DNA of 64,000 bases from Spirosoma arboris (GTDB taxonomy: Bacteria; Bacteroidota; Bacteroidia; Cytophagales; Spirosomataceae), in NCBI RefSeq assembly GCF_009754945.1, contig NZ_WPIN01000002.1, positions 620,001 through 684,000 of the forward strand, read 5' to 3'. The notes under the pieces are model-generated. The model was not told the origin of the DNA. It saw only the letters and a program-made list of their open reading frames with translations, and searched no databases. The position numbers were made by a program, and so were the translations under genes. Below are positions 1 to 9,959 of the stretch, piece by piece (positions within the stretch are counted from its first letter, which is position 1; each line of letters starts with the position of its first letter).

Positions 1-88
1 AGTTTTTAAGGGACTACAAATGTAAGGAATTATGAAGGTTGATTAGGTATTTTCTACCAATTAATTGGCTTTTAATCAGACACTAAAA

Positions 89-122
89 CAAAAGAGCAAG
101 CCCAGATGAGCCTGCTCTTTTG
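89..122 (-). terminator. Rho-independent terminator after susD
   Basis: A 10-bp perfect inverted repeat (89-98 with 113-122, CAAAAGAGCA/TGCTCTTTTG) is followed on the minus strand by a T-rich run. It lies just past the stop of the SusD gene and probably ends the SusC/SusD transcript. Confidence 0.75.
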
Positions 123-141
123 CCTAAAATTAACAGGTTAA

Positions 142-1617
142 TTAATAACCTGGATTTTGCTTTAGGTTTGGATTCAACGACAACTGATCCTTTGGAATTG
201 GATACAATTGACGGAAATCGGCCGAAGCAGGCTTAAAGCGCCATGCTTTTGTGTACTGTCCGAAACGAATCAGATCCTGACGACGATGTTGTTCCCACGC
301 CAATTCACGACCACGTTCAGCAAGTAACTCATCCGCAGTAATAGTTGTGTAATCTGGCATACCAGCCCGTTTACGGACAATATTCAAATCAGGCAACGCA
401 TCAGCGATATTACCTAAGCGGAAGTTAGCTTCGGCCCGCATCATATATACGTCAGCTAAACGATAGATAACAAAATCGTTATCCTGATCGGTATAGGTAT
501 TGTTTTTCTGAATCTCGTATTTCTGACTACGTGCTCCAGCTAGTCGACCAAACGCACCAGCATCAAACACGAACGATTCCACTTCAGGACGGAACACCAT
601 GTCTAGGGCGTCATCTTTTAATGGCGTACCATCGGCTTTGTATTGCTGACCAACGATCCATTGCTTTTTGCGCAGATCCTTATCGTCAAACGAATTATAA
701 AACTCCGTTACCGTAGCCCAGCCATTCCAAGGCGCTGTACCAATGTTGTAGGTCAATTGGCTCAGGTAGTGAAGCGTTTTCATTTGTACGTTAAATCCTG
801 TCCGCTTCGACTTATCGAACGGAGTCGACAGAATCGACTCTGGAGAGTTCTGATTTTGGGTAGTGAAGTTACTCAGGTAATCACCGGCAATCTGGAATTT
901 ACCTGATTTGATGATGTTTGTGCAACGCGTAATCGCATCAGCCCAACGGGGTGTACCTGTATATACTTGCGCGTTCAGGTACAATTTTGCCAGAATCATG
1001 TCGACCACATATTTATTCATGCGACCATAATAAGCACCACCCGCTACATCACTTAGACTCGGATAAACCGCCAGCAGTTCTTTTTCAACCCAGGCAAATA
1101 CGTCAGCCCGGCTACTCTGTTTTGGAGTAGCAGCACCTACCGCATCAGAGATGATTACGTTGCCAAACATGTCCATGGCTTCGTAATGGAAGAACGCCCG
1201 CAAGGCACGTAATTCAGCCTTTGTATTGGCATCCGTAATGGTACCTAACTGCTGGTTGATACTGGTGATATTGTTATAGCACCAGGTCCAGGGGCCATTG
1301 AACTGACCATTATCCGTAATAGGGTCCCAGGTATGCGTATATAACCGTTTCCAGTTATCACCATCTTTCCAGTCACCACCCCGGGTAGGAACAATCTGTT
1401 CATCCGTAGTGGTATTCAGGTTAGATAAAGCACCATAATAGTCACCAAGCCCATTATAAAGAGGTCCAATCAAAGCTGCTTGCTGACCAGCTGTGCTACC
1501 GAATGTACCGCTAGTTGGAATAACGTCATAGGTCGTCTCCGTCAAATCGGTACAGGCTTGGCCTGTCAGCAACAGCGCTGAACAGCCCAGAACCAATTTC
1601 ATGTTTATTTGTTTCAT
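142..1617 (-). CDS. SusD/RagB-family nutrient-binding outer-membrane lipoprotein
   Basis: This 491-residue protein is the surface lipoprotein that caps a SusC-type TonB channel and captures glycans or other oligomers. The N-terminus MKQINMKLVLGCSALLLTG is a lipoprotein signal with the lipidated Cys in the LTGQAC segment. The C-terminal half has the usual SusD features: 'YRLADVYMMRAEANFRLGN', 'LNIVRKRAGMP', 'ERGRELAWEQHRRQDLIRFG', and a 'LYPIPKDQLSLNPNLKQNPGY' end typical of the family. It lies 129 bp downstream of the SusC gene on the same strand, so the two are very probably one transcript. No glycoside hydrolase, sulfatase or regulator sits next to the pair, so the substrate cannot be guessed. 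Met6 is an alternative start. Confidence 0.95.
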   Translation of the reverse strand: MKQINMKLVLGCSALLLTGQACTDLTETTYDVIPTSGTFGSTAGQQAALIGPLYNGLGDYYGALSNLNTTTDEQIVPTRGGDWKDGDNWKRLYTHTWDPITDNGQFNGPWTWCYNNITSINQQLGTITDANTKAELRALRAFFHYEAMDMFGNVIISDAVGAATPKQSSRADVFAWVEKELLAVYPSLSDVAGGAYYGRMNKYVVDMILAKLYLNAQVYTGTPRWADAITRCTNIIKSGKFQIAGDYLSNFTTQNQNSPESILSTPFDKSKRTGFNVQMKTLHYLSQLTYNIGTAPWNGWATVTEFYNSFDDKDLRKKQWIVGQQYKADGTPLKDDALDMVFRPEVESFVFDAGAFGRLAGARSQKYEIQKNNTYTDQDNDFVIYRLADVYMMRAEANFRLGNIADALPDLNIVRKRAGMPDYTTITADELLAERGRELAWEQHRRQDLIRFGQYTKAWRFKPASADFRQLYPIPKDQLSLNPNLKQNPGY

Positions 1618-1746
1618 AGAAGTTTTTGATAATTAACCAGTTACAGCGCTAGCGTTCCATGTTATACTAACGATGCGCTAACTAATACAGTTTTCACAAA
1701 CCGAATATTTTTTTGTACAATACTCGGTTTGTGACGTAAAACCAGT

Positions 1747-4700
1747 TTAGAAGGTCAGATTAAGGCCTAACTGGAACGTACGGGTTTTTGGATAAATACC
1801 ACTGTAATCAACACCAACCGAATTCGGCTGTTGTAAGATCTGGCTACCGTTTGTTTGTAAGTCAGCTTTTACCTGCAACTCTGGATCAATCCCTTTGTAT
1901 TTGGTAATGATGAACAGGTTATTACCGCCTAAGTATACACGTGCATTAGTGATATACTTGCTTGCAGGCAGTGGGATATTATAGCCAATCTGCCAGTTGT
2001 CGAACCGAACAAACGAACCACTTTCAATCCAGTTGGTCGACAGAACGTTAACGCCATAGTTTTTCGGTAGTGTCGTTACGTCTTTCAACATGCTCGTTTC
2101 CAGAATGGAGCCCGGAATCATCAGATTCGAGCGTAGGTTATTCAGAATGGAGTTTCCAAACGTTCCACGCAGTTGGAAATAAAGATCAAAACCTTTATAA
2201 CGGAATGTATTGATGAACGATGCATTCAGGAATGGCTGTGGATTACCTTGTTTAATTGGTGAACCAGCCGTAACAGCAGCAGCAGCATCTGCTTTCGATA
2301 CATCGGTTACTGGTGTATCGCCAGTAGCAGCTTTCAACAAGGGCTGACCATCAGCAGAATAGCTACCAGTGAACGTTGGCACGTTGTTAAATTCGCCCAA
2401 GGGCTGGCCTGGTACCAGATAGGAAGCATACACATCAGACAGACCACGGCCACCAAATGGGTTAAAGCGAACCTGACCATTGTTAAACTGATCATTCGAC
2501 AGGGAAACAACCGTGTTTTTGTTGTAAGCGGTTACGATACGACCATTCCACGAGAAGGCTCCTTTCTGGATAATATCGCCACCAAAAGAGAACTCAACCC
2601 CACTATTCCGCATCGAACCTACGTTCGCCAAGATGGTATTGGTAAAGTAGGTTACACCGTCGGCTGGTACCGAATACGGATAGAGCATGTCTTTGGTTAG
2701 CTTATTATAGTATTCCAACGTACCCTGGAACCGACCACCGATCAATTGGAAATCCAATCCTACGTTCGATGTGGTCAATACCTCCCATTTCAGGTTTGGG
2801 TTCGCATTCTGCGTGATACCATAGCCTGGCAGGAAGTCACCCAGCGTACCGTCGTAGTACGTACCTTTCTGACCGTACAACTGAATTGAGTTGTAGGCCG
2901 AAATACCTTCCGAGTTACCCGTTTGGCCATAACCTACGCGAAGTTTCAGGAAGTTAAGCGTGTTGCTCTTTGGGAAGAATGACTCGTTGGTAATTGTCCA
3001 GCCCGCGCCGACCGATGGGAAAATACCCCATTTGTTGTTGGCACCAAATTTAGAACTACCATCCCGACGTACTGTAGCTGTTACATTGTACTTATCATTC
3101 AGGTTCAACGTAGCGCGACCAAAGAACGAGATCAACTTCGAGGTGTTCCGGTAAGAGGTTGCGTAGTTGTTAGCTGGGTTAACCAGTGTACCTGAACCTA
3201 AGCCAAGGTTACTGTAGTTAATATCGCTGGTTACGAAGCCTGTGTTTGCGGCACCAAACCCATCATTATCGAATTGTTGGAACGAATAACCACCCAATAT
3301 TGAGTAATTACTGTTTTGGCTACCAAATCCTTTCGTGTAGTTGGCTGTTAACTCCAACAATTTGGTATTTGACTCCGAGAAAGTCCGGCTAGCACGTCCA
3401 TTGTTAGCAGAGTAAGCCTTAATGGTCGGATTCGTATAGTAATTGTTAACGGTGTTATCGCGTTGTAATTGGCCGCTTACACCAACCGTAAGTCCGTCCA
3501 GAATCTCATAACGCAAATTCATACCACCCTGCAGATACTTTTGAACACCATTATTAATGATATTCTGCTGCATAGCAACCGGGTTGAAGAGGTCAAAGCT
3601 ACCACCCACTTCATAGTAAGAGCCATCTGCATTGTATACCGGAAGCGTTGGTAAGAACGTCGTTGCCCGACCCAGGATACCACTGTCGTACAACTTATTC
3701 GACTCTGAATAGGATAAATTGTACTGGATATTCAGTCGGTTATCAAACGCTTTCTGATCCAGGTTAATCCGACCTGTTACACGGTTGAGGCCCGTATTTT
3801 TTACCGTTCCCTGTTGATTGATGTAGTTCAATGAACCCCGGTAGCTGAACGTTGGCGAACCACCAGCAACAGCTAATTCATGGTTATCTGTAACGGCTGT
3901 CCGGGTGATTTCCTTAACCCAGTCGGTATTATAGTTACCAGCCGGGAAACGTTGTAAATCAGCTAATGCTGATGCACCTTTGATTTGCGTTACGGCATCC
4001 CGGTAACCCTGACCGTCAAGCAAATCAAGCCGCTTCGAGATTGTGGCTACCCCAACATAGTTATTGAATGTCACTGTCGTTTTGCCTGATTTACCACGTT
4101 TGGTCGTGATCAGGATTACGCCGTTAGCAGCCCGCGAACCATAAATAGCAGCAGCAGAAGCATCCTTCAACACATCCATCGACTCAATGTCTTGTGGAGA
4201 GATCGTATTGATAGGTACCCCAATCATACCATCTACTACATAAAGTGGATCGCTACCACCAGCCAGCGACGTGTACCCCCGCAACCGAACCGTTGGCGAT
4301 TGGTTTGGATCACCCGAAGGTTGCGTAATAACCAGACCAGCTACTTTACCCTGAATGGCTTGCAGCGGGTTAGGGTTTACACCGGCATTGAAATCTTTAG
4401 CAGAAACCTGCACAACCGAACCGGTGAGGTCTTTGCGTTTCGCCGTGCCATACCCTACTACCACAACTTCATCTAATGCTTTCGTGTCATCAGATAATTT
4501 CACATCCACCGTCGAGCGGTTCCCTACGGCCACTTCCTGCGAAGTGTAGCCAATAAAGCTTAATACCAGCGTTGCATTGTCTGGCACATTGGCCAACGAA
4601 TACTTTCCATCAGCGTCGGTATTCGTTCCACGCTGAGTACCTTTAATTTGTACACTTACCCCAGGCAGAGATGCACCTGACGGGTCAGTTACTTTACCCG

Positions 4701-4869
4701 TTACCGTGCGGCCCTGTGCCCAGGCCACTGAATTGCCCAGCAGCAGTATCATTGCCAATATGGCCATAAAGCTTCGTGAAGCCTTTTGTCCAAATGACTT
4801 AGATTGGGAATTCCCAATCTGACCTACGTAGCCACCGAAGCGGTTCATTTTGTAGGATTTGTTCATCAT
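1747..4869 (-). CDS. SusC/RagA-family TonB-linked outer membrane receptor
   Basis: About 1040 residues; imports the ligand captured by the neighbouring SusD in a TonB-dependent way. After a signal peptide (…SVAWAQG) comes a carboxypeptidase-regulatory-like domain (TVTGKVTDPSGASLPGVSVQIKG), then the SusC signature DEVVVVGYGTAKRKDLTGSV, the plug domain with VRLRGYTSLAGGSDPLYVVDG and DASAAAIYGSRAANGVILITTKRG, and a long beta-barrel ending in FQLGLNLTF. The reading frame stays open upstream to 4995, but that extension is basic, unlike a signal peptide, and AT-rich. The Met pair at 4869/4866 (MMNKSYKMNRFGG) is the better start, and a Met at 4848 is also possible. The N-terminus is longer than usual before the hydrophobic stretch. 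The gene is followed directly by susD. Confidence 0.93.
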   Translation of the reverse strand: MMNKSYKMNRFGGYVGQIGNSQSKSFGQKASRSFMAILAMILLLGNSVAWAQGRTVTGKVTDPSGASLPGVSVQIKGTQRGTNTDADGKYSLANVPDNATLVLSFIGYTSQEVAVGNRSTVDVKLSDDTKALDEVVVVGYGTAKRKDLTGSVVQVSAKDFNAGVNPNPLQAIQGKVAGLVITQPSGDPNQSPTVRLRGYTSLAGGSDPLYVVDGMIGVPINTISPQDIESMDVLKDASAAAIYGSRAANGVILITTKRGKSGKTTVTFNNYVGVATISKRLDLLDGQGYRDAVTQIKGASALADLQRFPAGNYNTDWVKEITRTAVTDNHELAVAGGSPTFSYRGSLNYINQQGTVKNTGLNRVTGRINLDQKAFDNRLNIQYNLSYSESNKLYDSGILGRATTFLPTLPVYNADGSYYEVGGSFDLFNPVAMQQNIINNGVQKYLQGGMNLRYEILDGLTVGVSGQLQRDNTVNNYYTNPTIKAYSANNGRASRTFSESNTKLLELTANYTKGFGSQNSNYSILGGYSFQQFDNDGFGAANTGFVTSDINYSNLGLGSGTLVNPANNYATSYRNTSKLISFFGRATLNLNDKYNVTATVRRDGSSKFGANNKWGIFPSVGAGWTITNESFFPKSNTLNFLKLRVGYGQTGNSEGISAYNSIQLYGQKGTYYDGTLGDFLPGYGITQNANPNLKWEVLTTSNVGLDFQLIGGRFQGTLEYYNKLTKDMLYPYSVPADGVTYFTNTILANVGSMRNSGVEFSFGGDIIQKGAFSWNGRIVTAYNKNTVVSLSNDQFNNGQVRFNPFGGRGLSDVYASYLVPGQPLGEFNNVPTFTGSYSADGQPLLKAATGDTPVTDVSKADAAAAVTAGSPIKQGNPQPFLNASFINTFRYKGFDLYFQLRGTFGNSILNNLRSNLMIPGSILETSMLKDVTTLPKNYGVNVLSTNWIESGSFVRFDNWQIGYNIPLPASKYITNARVYLGGNNLFIITKYKGIDPELQVKADLQTNGSQILQQPNSVGVDYSGIYPKTRTFQLGLNLTF

Positions 4870-5350
4870 AGGTTTACAGTAAAAATTGGAGATAGGTGAT
4901 TTTCTGGTTAAGCGTTTATACTCTATTATGTCCTTGGTTATTGAAATGTAAACACACCTGTAAAAAATGCCTATATTTCGCCACAATCGTAGCAACTTGG
5001 CAGGAATTTATAGAATCTAAACCTGAACCATTTGGCGAATTACATCATGTTGCGACTAAAATACAAATGCTAGGAGGTTAAAAATTGAGAAGTCGACATC
5101 AAAATTGTATCATAATAATTGTTAAATAACTCCAATAAAATTAAATTATTTCAATAACTATAATTTATTAATGATTTAATTAGCCTATCCATCAACGACT
5201 TAACAACTAATTATCAAAACTAAAACTATAAATTTTCCAATAAATTATCGTCATTATTTTTTACAGGTGCAGCAAAAAAAATGTAGTATTTCCACTTAAT
5301 TTTGCCTAAGTTTTTTTGACTGACGATATATAAGCAGTCTATACGCTTTT
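4870..5350. other. AT-rich divergent intergenic region upstream of susC
   Basis: This stretch separates susC (minus) from the YdiJ-like gene (plus) and should hold both promoters. Positions 5090-5350 are very AT-rich with many homopolymer runs. I found no exact TAnnTTTG element, no convincing hairpin and no credible small ORF. The 4896-5081 plus-strand ORF has no recognisable features. Confidence 0.5.
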
Positions 5351-8308
5351 ATGAGTGTGGAATCTCTCAAAAATTTAGCAAGCCAACTAACTGGCGATCT
5401 CTTCGATGATTTTACGCAACGGACTTTATACGCAACAGATGCATCTGCGTATCGGGAAATGCCAACTGCCGTTGCTGTGCCTAAAACGATTGATGATCTC
5501 AAGGTTCTAATCGCCTATGCGAACCAGCATAAAACGCCCTTAATTCCTCGCACCGCCGGAACATCCCTGGCTGGTCAGGTTGTGGGTAGTGGTATAGTAG
5601 TTGATGTATCGAAACACTTTACAAAAATTCTGGAAATCAATCCTGAAGAGCGTTGGGTACGCGTGCAACCTGGCGTTATTCGGGATGAGCTAAATCAGTT
5701 CCTGAAGCCTTATGGGCTGTATTTCGGGCCAGAAACCTCGACAGCTAATCGAGCTATGATTGGTGGCATGGTTGGCAATAATTCCTGTGGCTCCAATTCA
5801 GTGGTATATCGATCTACTCGTGAACATACGCTGTCGGTAAAAGCATTATTGGCTGATGGATCTGAGGCTGAATTCGGTCCTACCACTACCTGGGAATTAA
5901 CAAAGCAGGTGAGCGAAGCTAGCCGCCAGAACGGCTCCGCTACGCGGCTGAGCAAAATTCTACTTAAGACAAATTCGATTCTATCAGACACGGCTAACCA
6001 GGAAGAGATTCGACGAAATTTCCCTAAGAAAACCATTGAGCGTCGTAACACTGGTTATGCACTGGATACGCTACTCGACATGGAGCCCTTTACAGTTGGA
6101 GGAGAGTCGTTTAATCTGGCTAAATTCATTGCCGGTTCCGAAGGAACTCTTTGCTTCTTAACTGAAATTAAGCTGAATGTAGTGCCTTTACCACCCAAAG
6201 AAAGTGGCCTTGTCTGTGTGCATTGTCACTCTATCGACGAAGCGTTGCGGGCCACTTTGGTCGCTTTACAGTATAAGCCCTATGCTGTTGAATTAATCGA
6301 CGATATTATTCTGGAACGGGCTGATACAAATCCTGAACAGCGCAAAAACAGCTTCTTTGTTCAAAAAACGCCAACCGATCATTTCCCAATTATTCTCGTC
6401 GTTGATCTTTCACGCGACACAAGAACCGAAATTGAGGAACTGGCCGCGTCGATGGAATCCGATATGCGGGCGGCAGGAATGGGCTATCATTTTCCGCTTC
6501 TGTTTGGCGAGGACACAAAAAAAATCTGGACTCTGCGCAAAGCGGGTTTGGGCTTATTAGGCAACCTTCCGGGCGATGCAAAAGCTGTGGCCGTCATTGA
6601 AGATACAACCGTCGACGTTGCTGATCTGCCCGACTATATTCGTGATTTCAATGAAATTCTGGCAAAGCACAACATGCATGCGGTGCATTATGCCCACGCC
6701 GGTTCAGGGGAGTTGCACTTGCGACCTATTATCAATCTCAAAACAGAAGAAGGACATCGTCAATACCGGATGATTGCCGAAGAGATTGCAACGCTCGTAA
6801 AGAAATACGATGGTTCTCTCTCGGGAGAGCATGGTGATGGTCGTTTACGGGGAGAGTTTATTCCACAAATGGTGGGCGCGCATAACTATGAGTTGATGCG
6901 CGAGCTTAAACATACCTGGGACCCAGAAGGCATTTTCAACCCCGGCAAAATTGTTGAAACGCCCCCAATGGACACGTTCCTTCGGTACGAAGCGGGTCAG
7001 CAAACACCGAATTTTCAAACCTATTTTCGGTATAAGGATCAAAATGTGCTTCAGCATGCCGAGCAGTGTAATGGCTCAGGCGACTGTCGCAAAACACAAG
7101 CTTCAGGCGGAACCATGTGTCCGAGTTACATGGCTACTCGAAATGAAAAAGATACGACACGGGCACGGGCGAACATTCTTCGTGAAATGCTGACGCATTC
7201 TACCAAGGAGAATCGGTTCGATCATAAAGAAATTAAAGAGGTTTATGACCTGTGCTTATCTTGCAAAGGCTGCAAAAATGAGTGTCCGTCGAATGTAGAT
7301 GTAGCCAAGCTAAAAGCGGAGTTTCTGCAGCATTATTATGACACGAACGGTATCCCTATACGTTCGCGATTAATTGCCAATTTTGCCCGGCTTTCAAACC
7401 TGGCCTCATTTGTTCCCTGGGCCTGGAATGGAGTTTTAGGGACACCATCACTTCGGAGAATTGCGAACAAAGTCGTTGGTTTTCACCCAGATCGGACAAT
7501 GCCGCTGATGGGTGATACAACTTTGAAACGCTGGGTTAATGGTAGGGAGCAGAGAGCGAGGAGCAGAGAGCAGGGAGCCCGGCAGCTTTACCTTTTTTGT
7601 GATGAGTTTACGAATTACAATGACGTTGAAGTTGGCCAGAAAGCAGTTCAATTATTTGAACGTTTGGGTTATGAAGTAATTATTCCCGAACATGGCGAAA
7701 GCGGACGGGCAGCTCTTTCAAAAGGAATGCTGAAATATGCCAAAACGCTGGCGGAGAAGAACATACACTTATTGAAAGATGTAATAACGGCAGAAATGCC
7801 TTTAGTAGGCCTGGAGCCTTCTGCTATTCTGACGTTCCGTGACGAGTATCCTGATCTAGTCGATGAATCACTGATAGTAGCTGCCAAAAATCTGGCCCAA
7901 AACACGTTAACATTCGAAGAATTCGTAGCTCGTGAAGTAGATGCCGGACGCATTCGAACTGACCAGTTTACCGACGAAAAACGGCTTATTAAACTGCATG
8001 GCCATTGCCAGCAAAAAGCAGTATCATCATTAGTTCCCGGTAAGAAATCACTCTCTCTACCCAAGAACTATACAGTTCAATTGATTCCGTCGGGCTGCTG
8101 TGGAATGGCGGGCTCATTCGGTTACGAAGCGGAACATTATGAAGTCTCGATGAAGGTTGGTGAGCTAGTGTTATTTCCAACGGTTCGTCAGCAACCAGAT
8201 GATGTCATTATAGCTGCACCGGGAACTTCCTGCCGGCATCAGATTAAAGATGGCACTAGTCGCAAAGCCAAACATCCGGCAGAGATTTTACTTGAAGCAC
8301 TAAAGTAA
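5351..8308 (+). CDS. YdiJ-like FAD-linked dehydrogenase with Fe-S and CCG domains
   Basis: A 985-residue fusion of a GlcD-type FAD enzyme and a GlcF-type iron-sulfur module, the architecture of E. coli YdiJ (a D-2-hydroxyglutarate dehydrogenase). The likely role is oxidation of a D-2-hydroxyacid with electrons passed through Fe-S clusters; the exact substrate is not shown. The FAD_binding_4 region has PRTAGTSLAGQVVGSG and MIGGMVGNNSCGSNSVVYRS. The FAD-oxidase C domain contains HYAHAGSGELHLRP and SGEHGDGRLRGEF. The Fe-S part has CNGSGDCRKTQASGGTMCPSY near residues 574-594 and CLSCKGCKNECPSNVD. The last third carries HGHCQQKA and SGCCGMAGSFGYE of the cysteine-rich CCG domain. A purine-rich repeat is inserted in frame near residues 731-744, in the linker before the CCG domain. 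Single gene, followed by a strong terminator. Confidence 0.9.
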   Translation: MSVESLKNLASQLTGDLFDDFTQRTLYATDASAYREMPTAVAVPKTIDDLKVLIAYANQHKTPLIPRTAGTSLAGQVVGSGIVVDVSKHFTKILEINPEERWVRVQPGVIRDELNQFLKPYGLYFGPETSTANRAMIGGMVGNNSCGSNSVVYRSTREHTLSVKALLADGSEAEFGPTTTWELTKQVSEASRQNGSATRLSKILLKTNSILSDTANQEEIRRNFPKKTIERRNTGYALDTLLDMEPFTVGGESFNLAKFIAGSEGTLCFLTEIKLNVVPLPPKESGLVCVHCHSIDEALRATLVALQYKPYAVELIDDIILERADTNPEQRKNSFFVQKTPTDHFPIILVVDLSRDTRTEIEELAASMESDMRAAGMGYHFPLLFGEDTKKIWTLRKAGLGLLGNLPGDAKAVAVIEDTTVDVADLPDYIRDFNEILAKHNMHAVHYAHAGSGELHLRPIINLKTEEGHRQYRMIAEEIATLVKKYDGSLSGEHGDGRLRGEFIPQMVGAHNYELMRELKHTWDPEGIFNPGKIVETPPMDTFLRYEAGQQTPNFQTYFRYKDQNVLQHAEQCNGSGDCRKTQASGGTMCPSYMATRNEKDTTRARANILREMLTHSTKENRFDHKEIKEVYDLCLSCKGCKNECPSNVDVAKLKAEFLQHYYDTNGIPIRSRLIANFARLSNLASFVPWAWNGVLGTPSLRRIANKVVGFHPDRTMPLMGDTTLKRWVNGREQRARSREQGARQLYLFCDEFTNYNDVEVGQKAVQLFERLGYEVIIPEHGESGRAALSKGMLKYAKTLAEKNIHLLKDVITAEMPLVGLEPSAILTFRDEYPDLVDESLIVAAKNLAQNTLTFEEFVAREVDAGRIRTDQFTDEKRLIKLHGHCQQKAVSSLVPGKKSLSLPKNYTVQLIPSGCCGMAGSFGYEAEHYEVSMKVGELVLFPTVRQQPDDVIIAAPGTSCRHQIKDGTSRKAKHPAEILLEALK
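7543..7580 (+). repeat. In-frame purine-rich minisatellite inside the YdiJ-like gene
   Basis: The unit GGAGCAGAGAGC occurs twice (starting about 7546 and 7560) with partial flanking copies. It encodes a basic REQRARSREQGAR segment unlike the surrounding protein. The frame is kept, and the site is a linker between the Fe-S and CCG domains. Confidence 0.75.
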
Positions 8309-8330
8309 AACCTCTCATTGATTATCAACA

Positions 8331-8380
8331 TAAATCCGGCAATAATAGCTTTCTGATGAAAGCTATTATTGCCGGATTTA
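8331..8380. terminator. Bidirectional terminator between convergent genes
   Basis: A perfect 22-bp inverted repeat (8331-8352 with 8359-8380, six-base loop CTGATG) sits between the convergent YdiJ-like gene and the permease gene. AT-rich flanks let it act on both strands. Confidence 0.85.
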
Positions 8381-8412
8381 TCCATTATTGTTTAGTTCAA
8401 CTCGATTCACGA

Positions 8413-9786
8413 TCACTCGCTAAACGGCCATTGCTTTCGCACACCTGATGAAATCAGAAATGTGACGATGCCTACCCCGATAACAGTTAAGCCAGACAAC
8501 ATAAATGTCAATCCCGTTGAAAAGAAGATAAAAAGCCAGATACCTATAGCAAGCAGCACTGGCAATGGATATAACGGCATTCGGAAGGGAAATTCAACCG
8601 CAATCTGTCGGCGATGAAGCAAGAGCAAACCAATGGCTTGCCCAACAAACTGCACAACGATTCGCATCGCCAGAATAGCTGTAATCACATCACCCAGTCT
8701 GAATAACAGGCTGAACAAGAAGCCCAATCCACCTAGAAAAAGTAATGACATGTATGGAAACTGTCGAGTTGGGTGGAGCTTGGCAAAAATTCCAAAAAAC
8801 TGTCCATCGACAGCAGCAGCATAGGGTACACGGGAATAACCCAACAGTACTGCAAATAGTGACGAAAAAGCTACCAACAGTACTAACACAGTAGCCAATT
8901 GGGCAGCACCAGGTCCATAAAGGGTTTCGACAAATGTACTGACGATAAACTCACTGTGCTGGGCGATGTGCCAGGGTACTACACTGACTACGCTCAAGTT
9001 CATAAGCAAATACAAGCCGGCAATACCCACAATCGAAATAAACATACTAATGGGGATATTACGGCCAGGGCGCTGAATTTCGCCCCCCAGATGACAAACA
9101 TTATAGTACCCCAGATAACAGTAAATTGTCTTGACGGATGCCTGACCTAAGCCAGCAGCTAACAGCCCTCCACTAACCGATCCCATTGACTGGAGCGTTT
9201 CTGATAAGGGAATTCGTGCGTTACTTAAGCCGCCGATAATAATCCATCCTAAGGTTAGTAGCACTGCTCCCCACATAACCAGCCCAATTTTGCCAATCGA
9301 ATCGATTTTTCGATACAATAACGCAATGATAATCAGCACAACGCCACCCGAAACAGCTTTGCGCTGCCATTCATCCAATGGCATCAGATAAGAAGCATAT
9401 TGAGCGAAACCAATGGCGCCAGAAGCAACAACTAATGGGGCCTGAATGAGCGTTTGCCAGACATATAGAAAGGAAAGTAAACGACCCCAGCGCTGCTCGC
9501 CATAAGAAATTTTCAGGAAGTTGTAACTCCCCCCCGCCTTTGGGAAAGCAGCTCCTAATTCGGCCCAAACGAATGCATCGATCATCGAGACGACGGCACC
9601 CAGTACCCAGGCCCATAAAAAAAGGGGTCCACCCAGCGTTTTGATAACTAATGGCAGCACGACAAATGGTCCAATACCGACCATGTCGATCATATTTAGG
9701 GCAGTACCTTGCAGGAGCGTCAGACTACGGGGCAGATCGGACGATGCTGGGTTGGACGGTTGATCAGAAGGTATAGTGTTACTCAA
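8413..9786 (-). CDS. APC-superfamily amino acid/polyamine permease
   Basis: A 457-residue integral membrane protein with about 12 hydrophobic segments, importing or exchanging an amino acid, amine or related solute across the inner membrane. The first helix region (LQGTALNMIDMVGIGPFVVLPLVI) is the family's substrate-contacting unwound TM1 with G-I-G-P. This is followed by an ELGAAFPKAGGSYNFLK motif close to the APC consensus E-L-x-x-x-x-P-x-x-G-G. The substrate cannot be read from sequence. It lies downstream of a TonB receptor gene on the same strand but is separated from it by a terminator hairpin, so it may be expressed on its own. Confidence 0.9.
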   Translation of the reverse strand: MSNTIPSDQPSNPASSDLPRSLTLLQGTALNMIDMVGIGPFVVLPLVIKTLGGPLFLWAWVLGAVVSMIDAFVWAELGAAFPKAGGSYNFLKISYGEQRWGRLLSFLYVWQTLIQAPLVVASGAIGFAQYASYLMPLDEWQRKAVSGGVVLIIIALLYRKIDSIGKIGLVMWGAVLLTLGWIIIGGLSNARIPLSETLQSMGSVSGGLLAAGLGQASVKTIYCYLGYYNVCHLGGEIQRPGRNIPISMFISIVGIAGLYLLMNLSVVSVVPWHIAQHSEFIVSTFVETLYGPGAAQLATVLVLLVAFSSLFAVLLGYSRVPYAAAVDGQFFGIFAKLHPTRQFPYMSLLFLGGLGFLFSLLFRLGDVITAILAMRIVVQFVGQAIGLLLLHRRQIAVEFPFRMPLYPLPVLLAIGIWLFIFFSTGLTFMLSGLTVIGVGIVTFLISSGVRKQWPFSE

Positions 9787-9854
9787 TATCGTATTGGATA
9801 ACAGACTAAGTTAAGAAATGGGTATTCATTTGACAAAGGTTAGAAAAGGCCTAA

Positions 9855-9876
9855 AAGTTCGATCTTAATCGAACTT
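9855..9876. promoter_or_regulatory. Small hairpin upstream of the permease gene
   Basis: A perfect 9-bp inverted repeat (AAGTTCGAT / ATCGAACTT, loop CTTA) lies 69 bp upstream of the permease start. It could be an operator or part of the 5' leader; no function is shown. Confidence 0.35.
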
Positions 9877-9885
9877 ATGAAGACA

Positions 9886-9942
9886 AAAAAGCCCTGTGAG
9901 TAATGCCAGGCCAATTACCATGACATTCCCCACAGGGCTTTT
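9886..9942 (-). terminator. Terminator after the TonB receptor gene
   Basis: Arms AAAAAGCCCTGTG (9886-9898) and CACAGGGCTTTT (9931-9942) flank a 32-base loop. Read on the minus strand, the stem is followed by T-rich sequence, consistent with termination of the TonB receptor transcript. Confidence 0.65.
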
Positions 9943-9959
9943 GCGACTAGATCTACTAC

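Noticed and set aside
4870..4995. 42-residue N-terminal extension of the SusC gene
   Set aside because: It is AT-rich, basic and precedes a good Met start and signal region; not typical of an outer membrane protein.
7669..8064. 131-residue minus-strand ORF inside the YdiJ-like gene
   Set aside because: It lies fully opposite a conserved CCG domain and lacks any recognisable feature.
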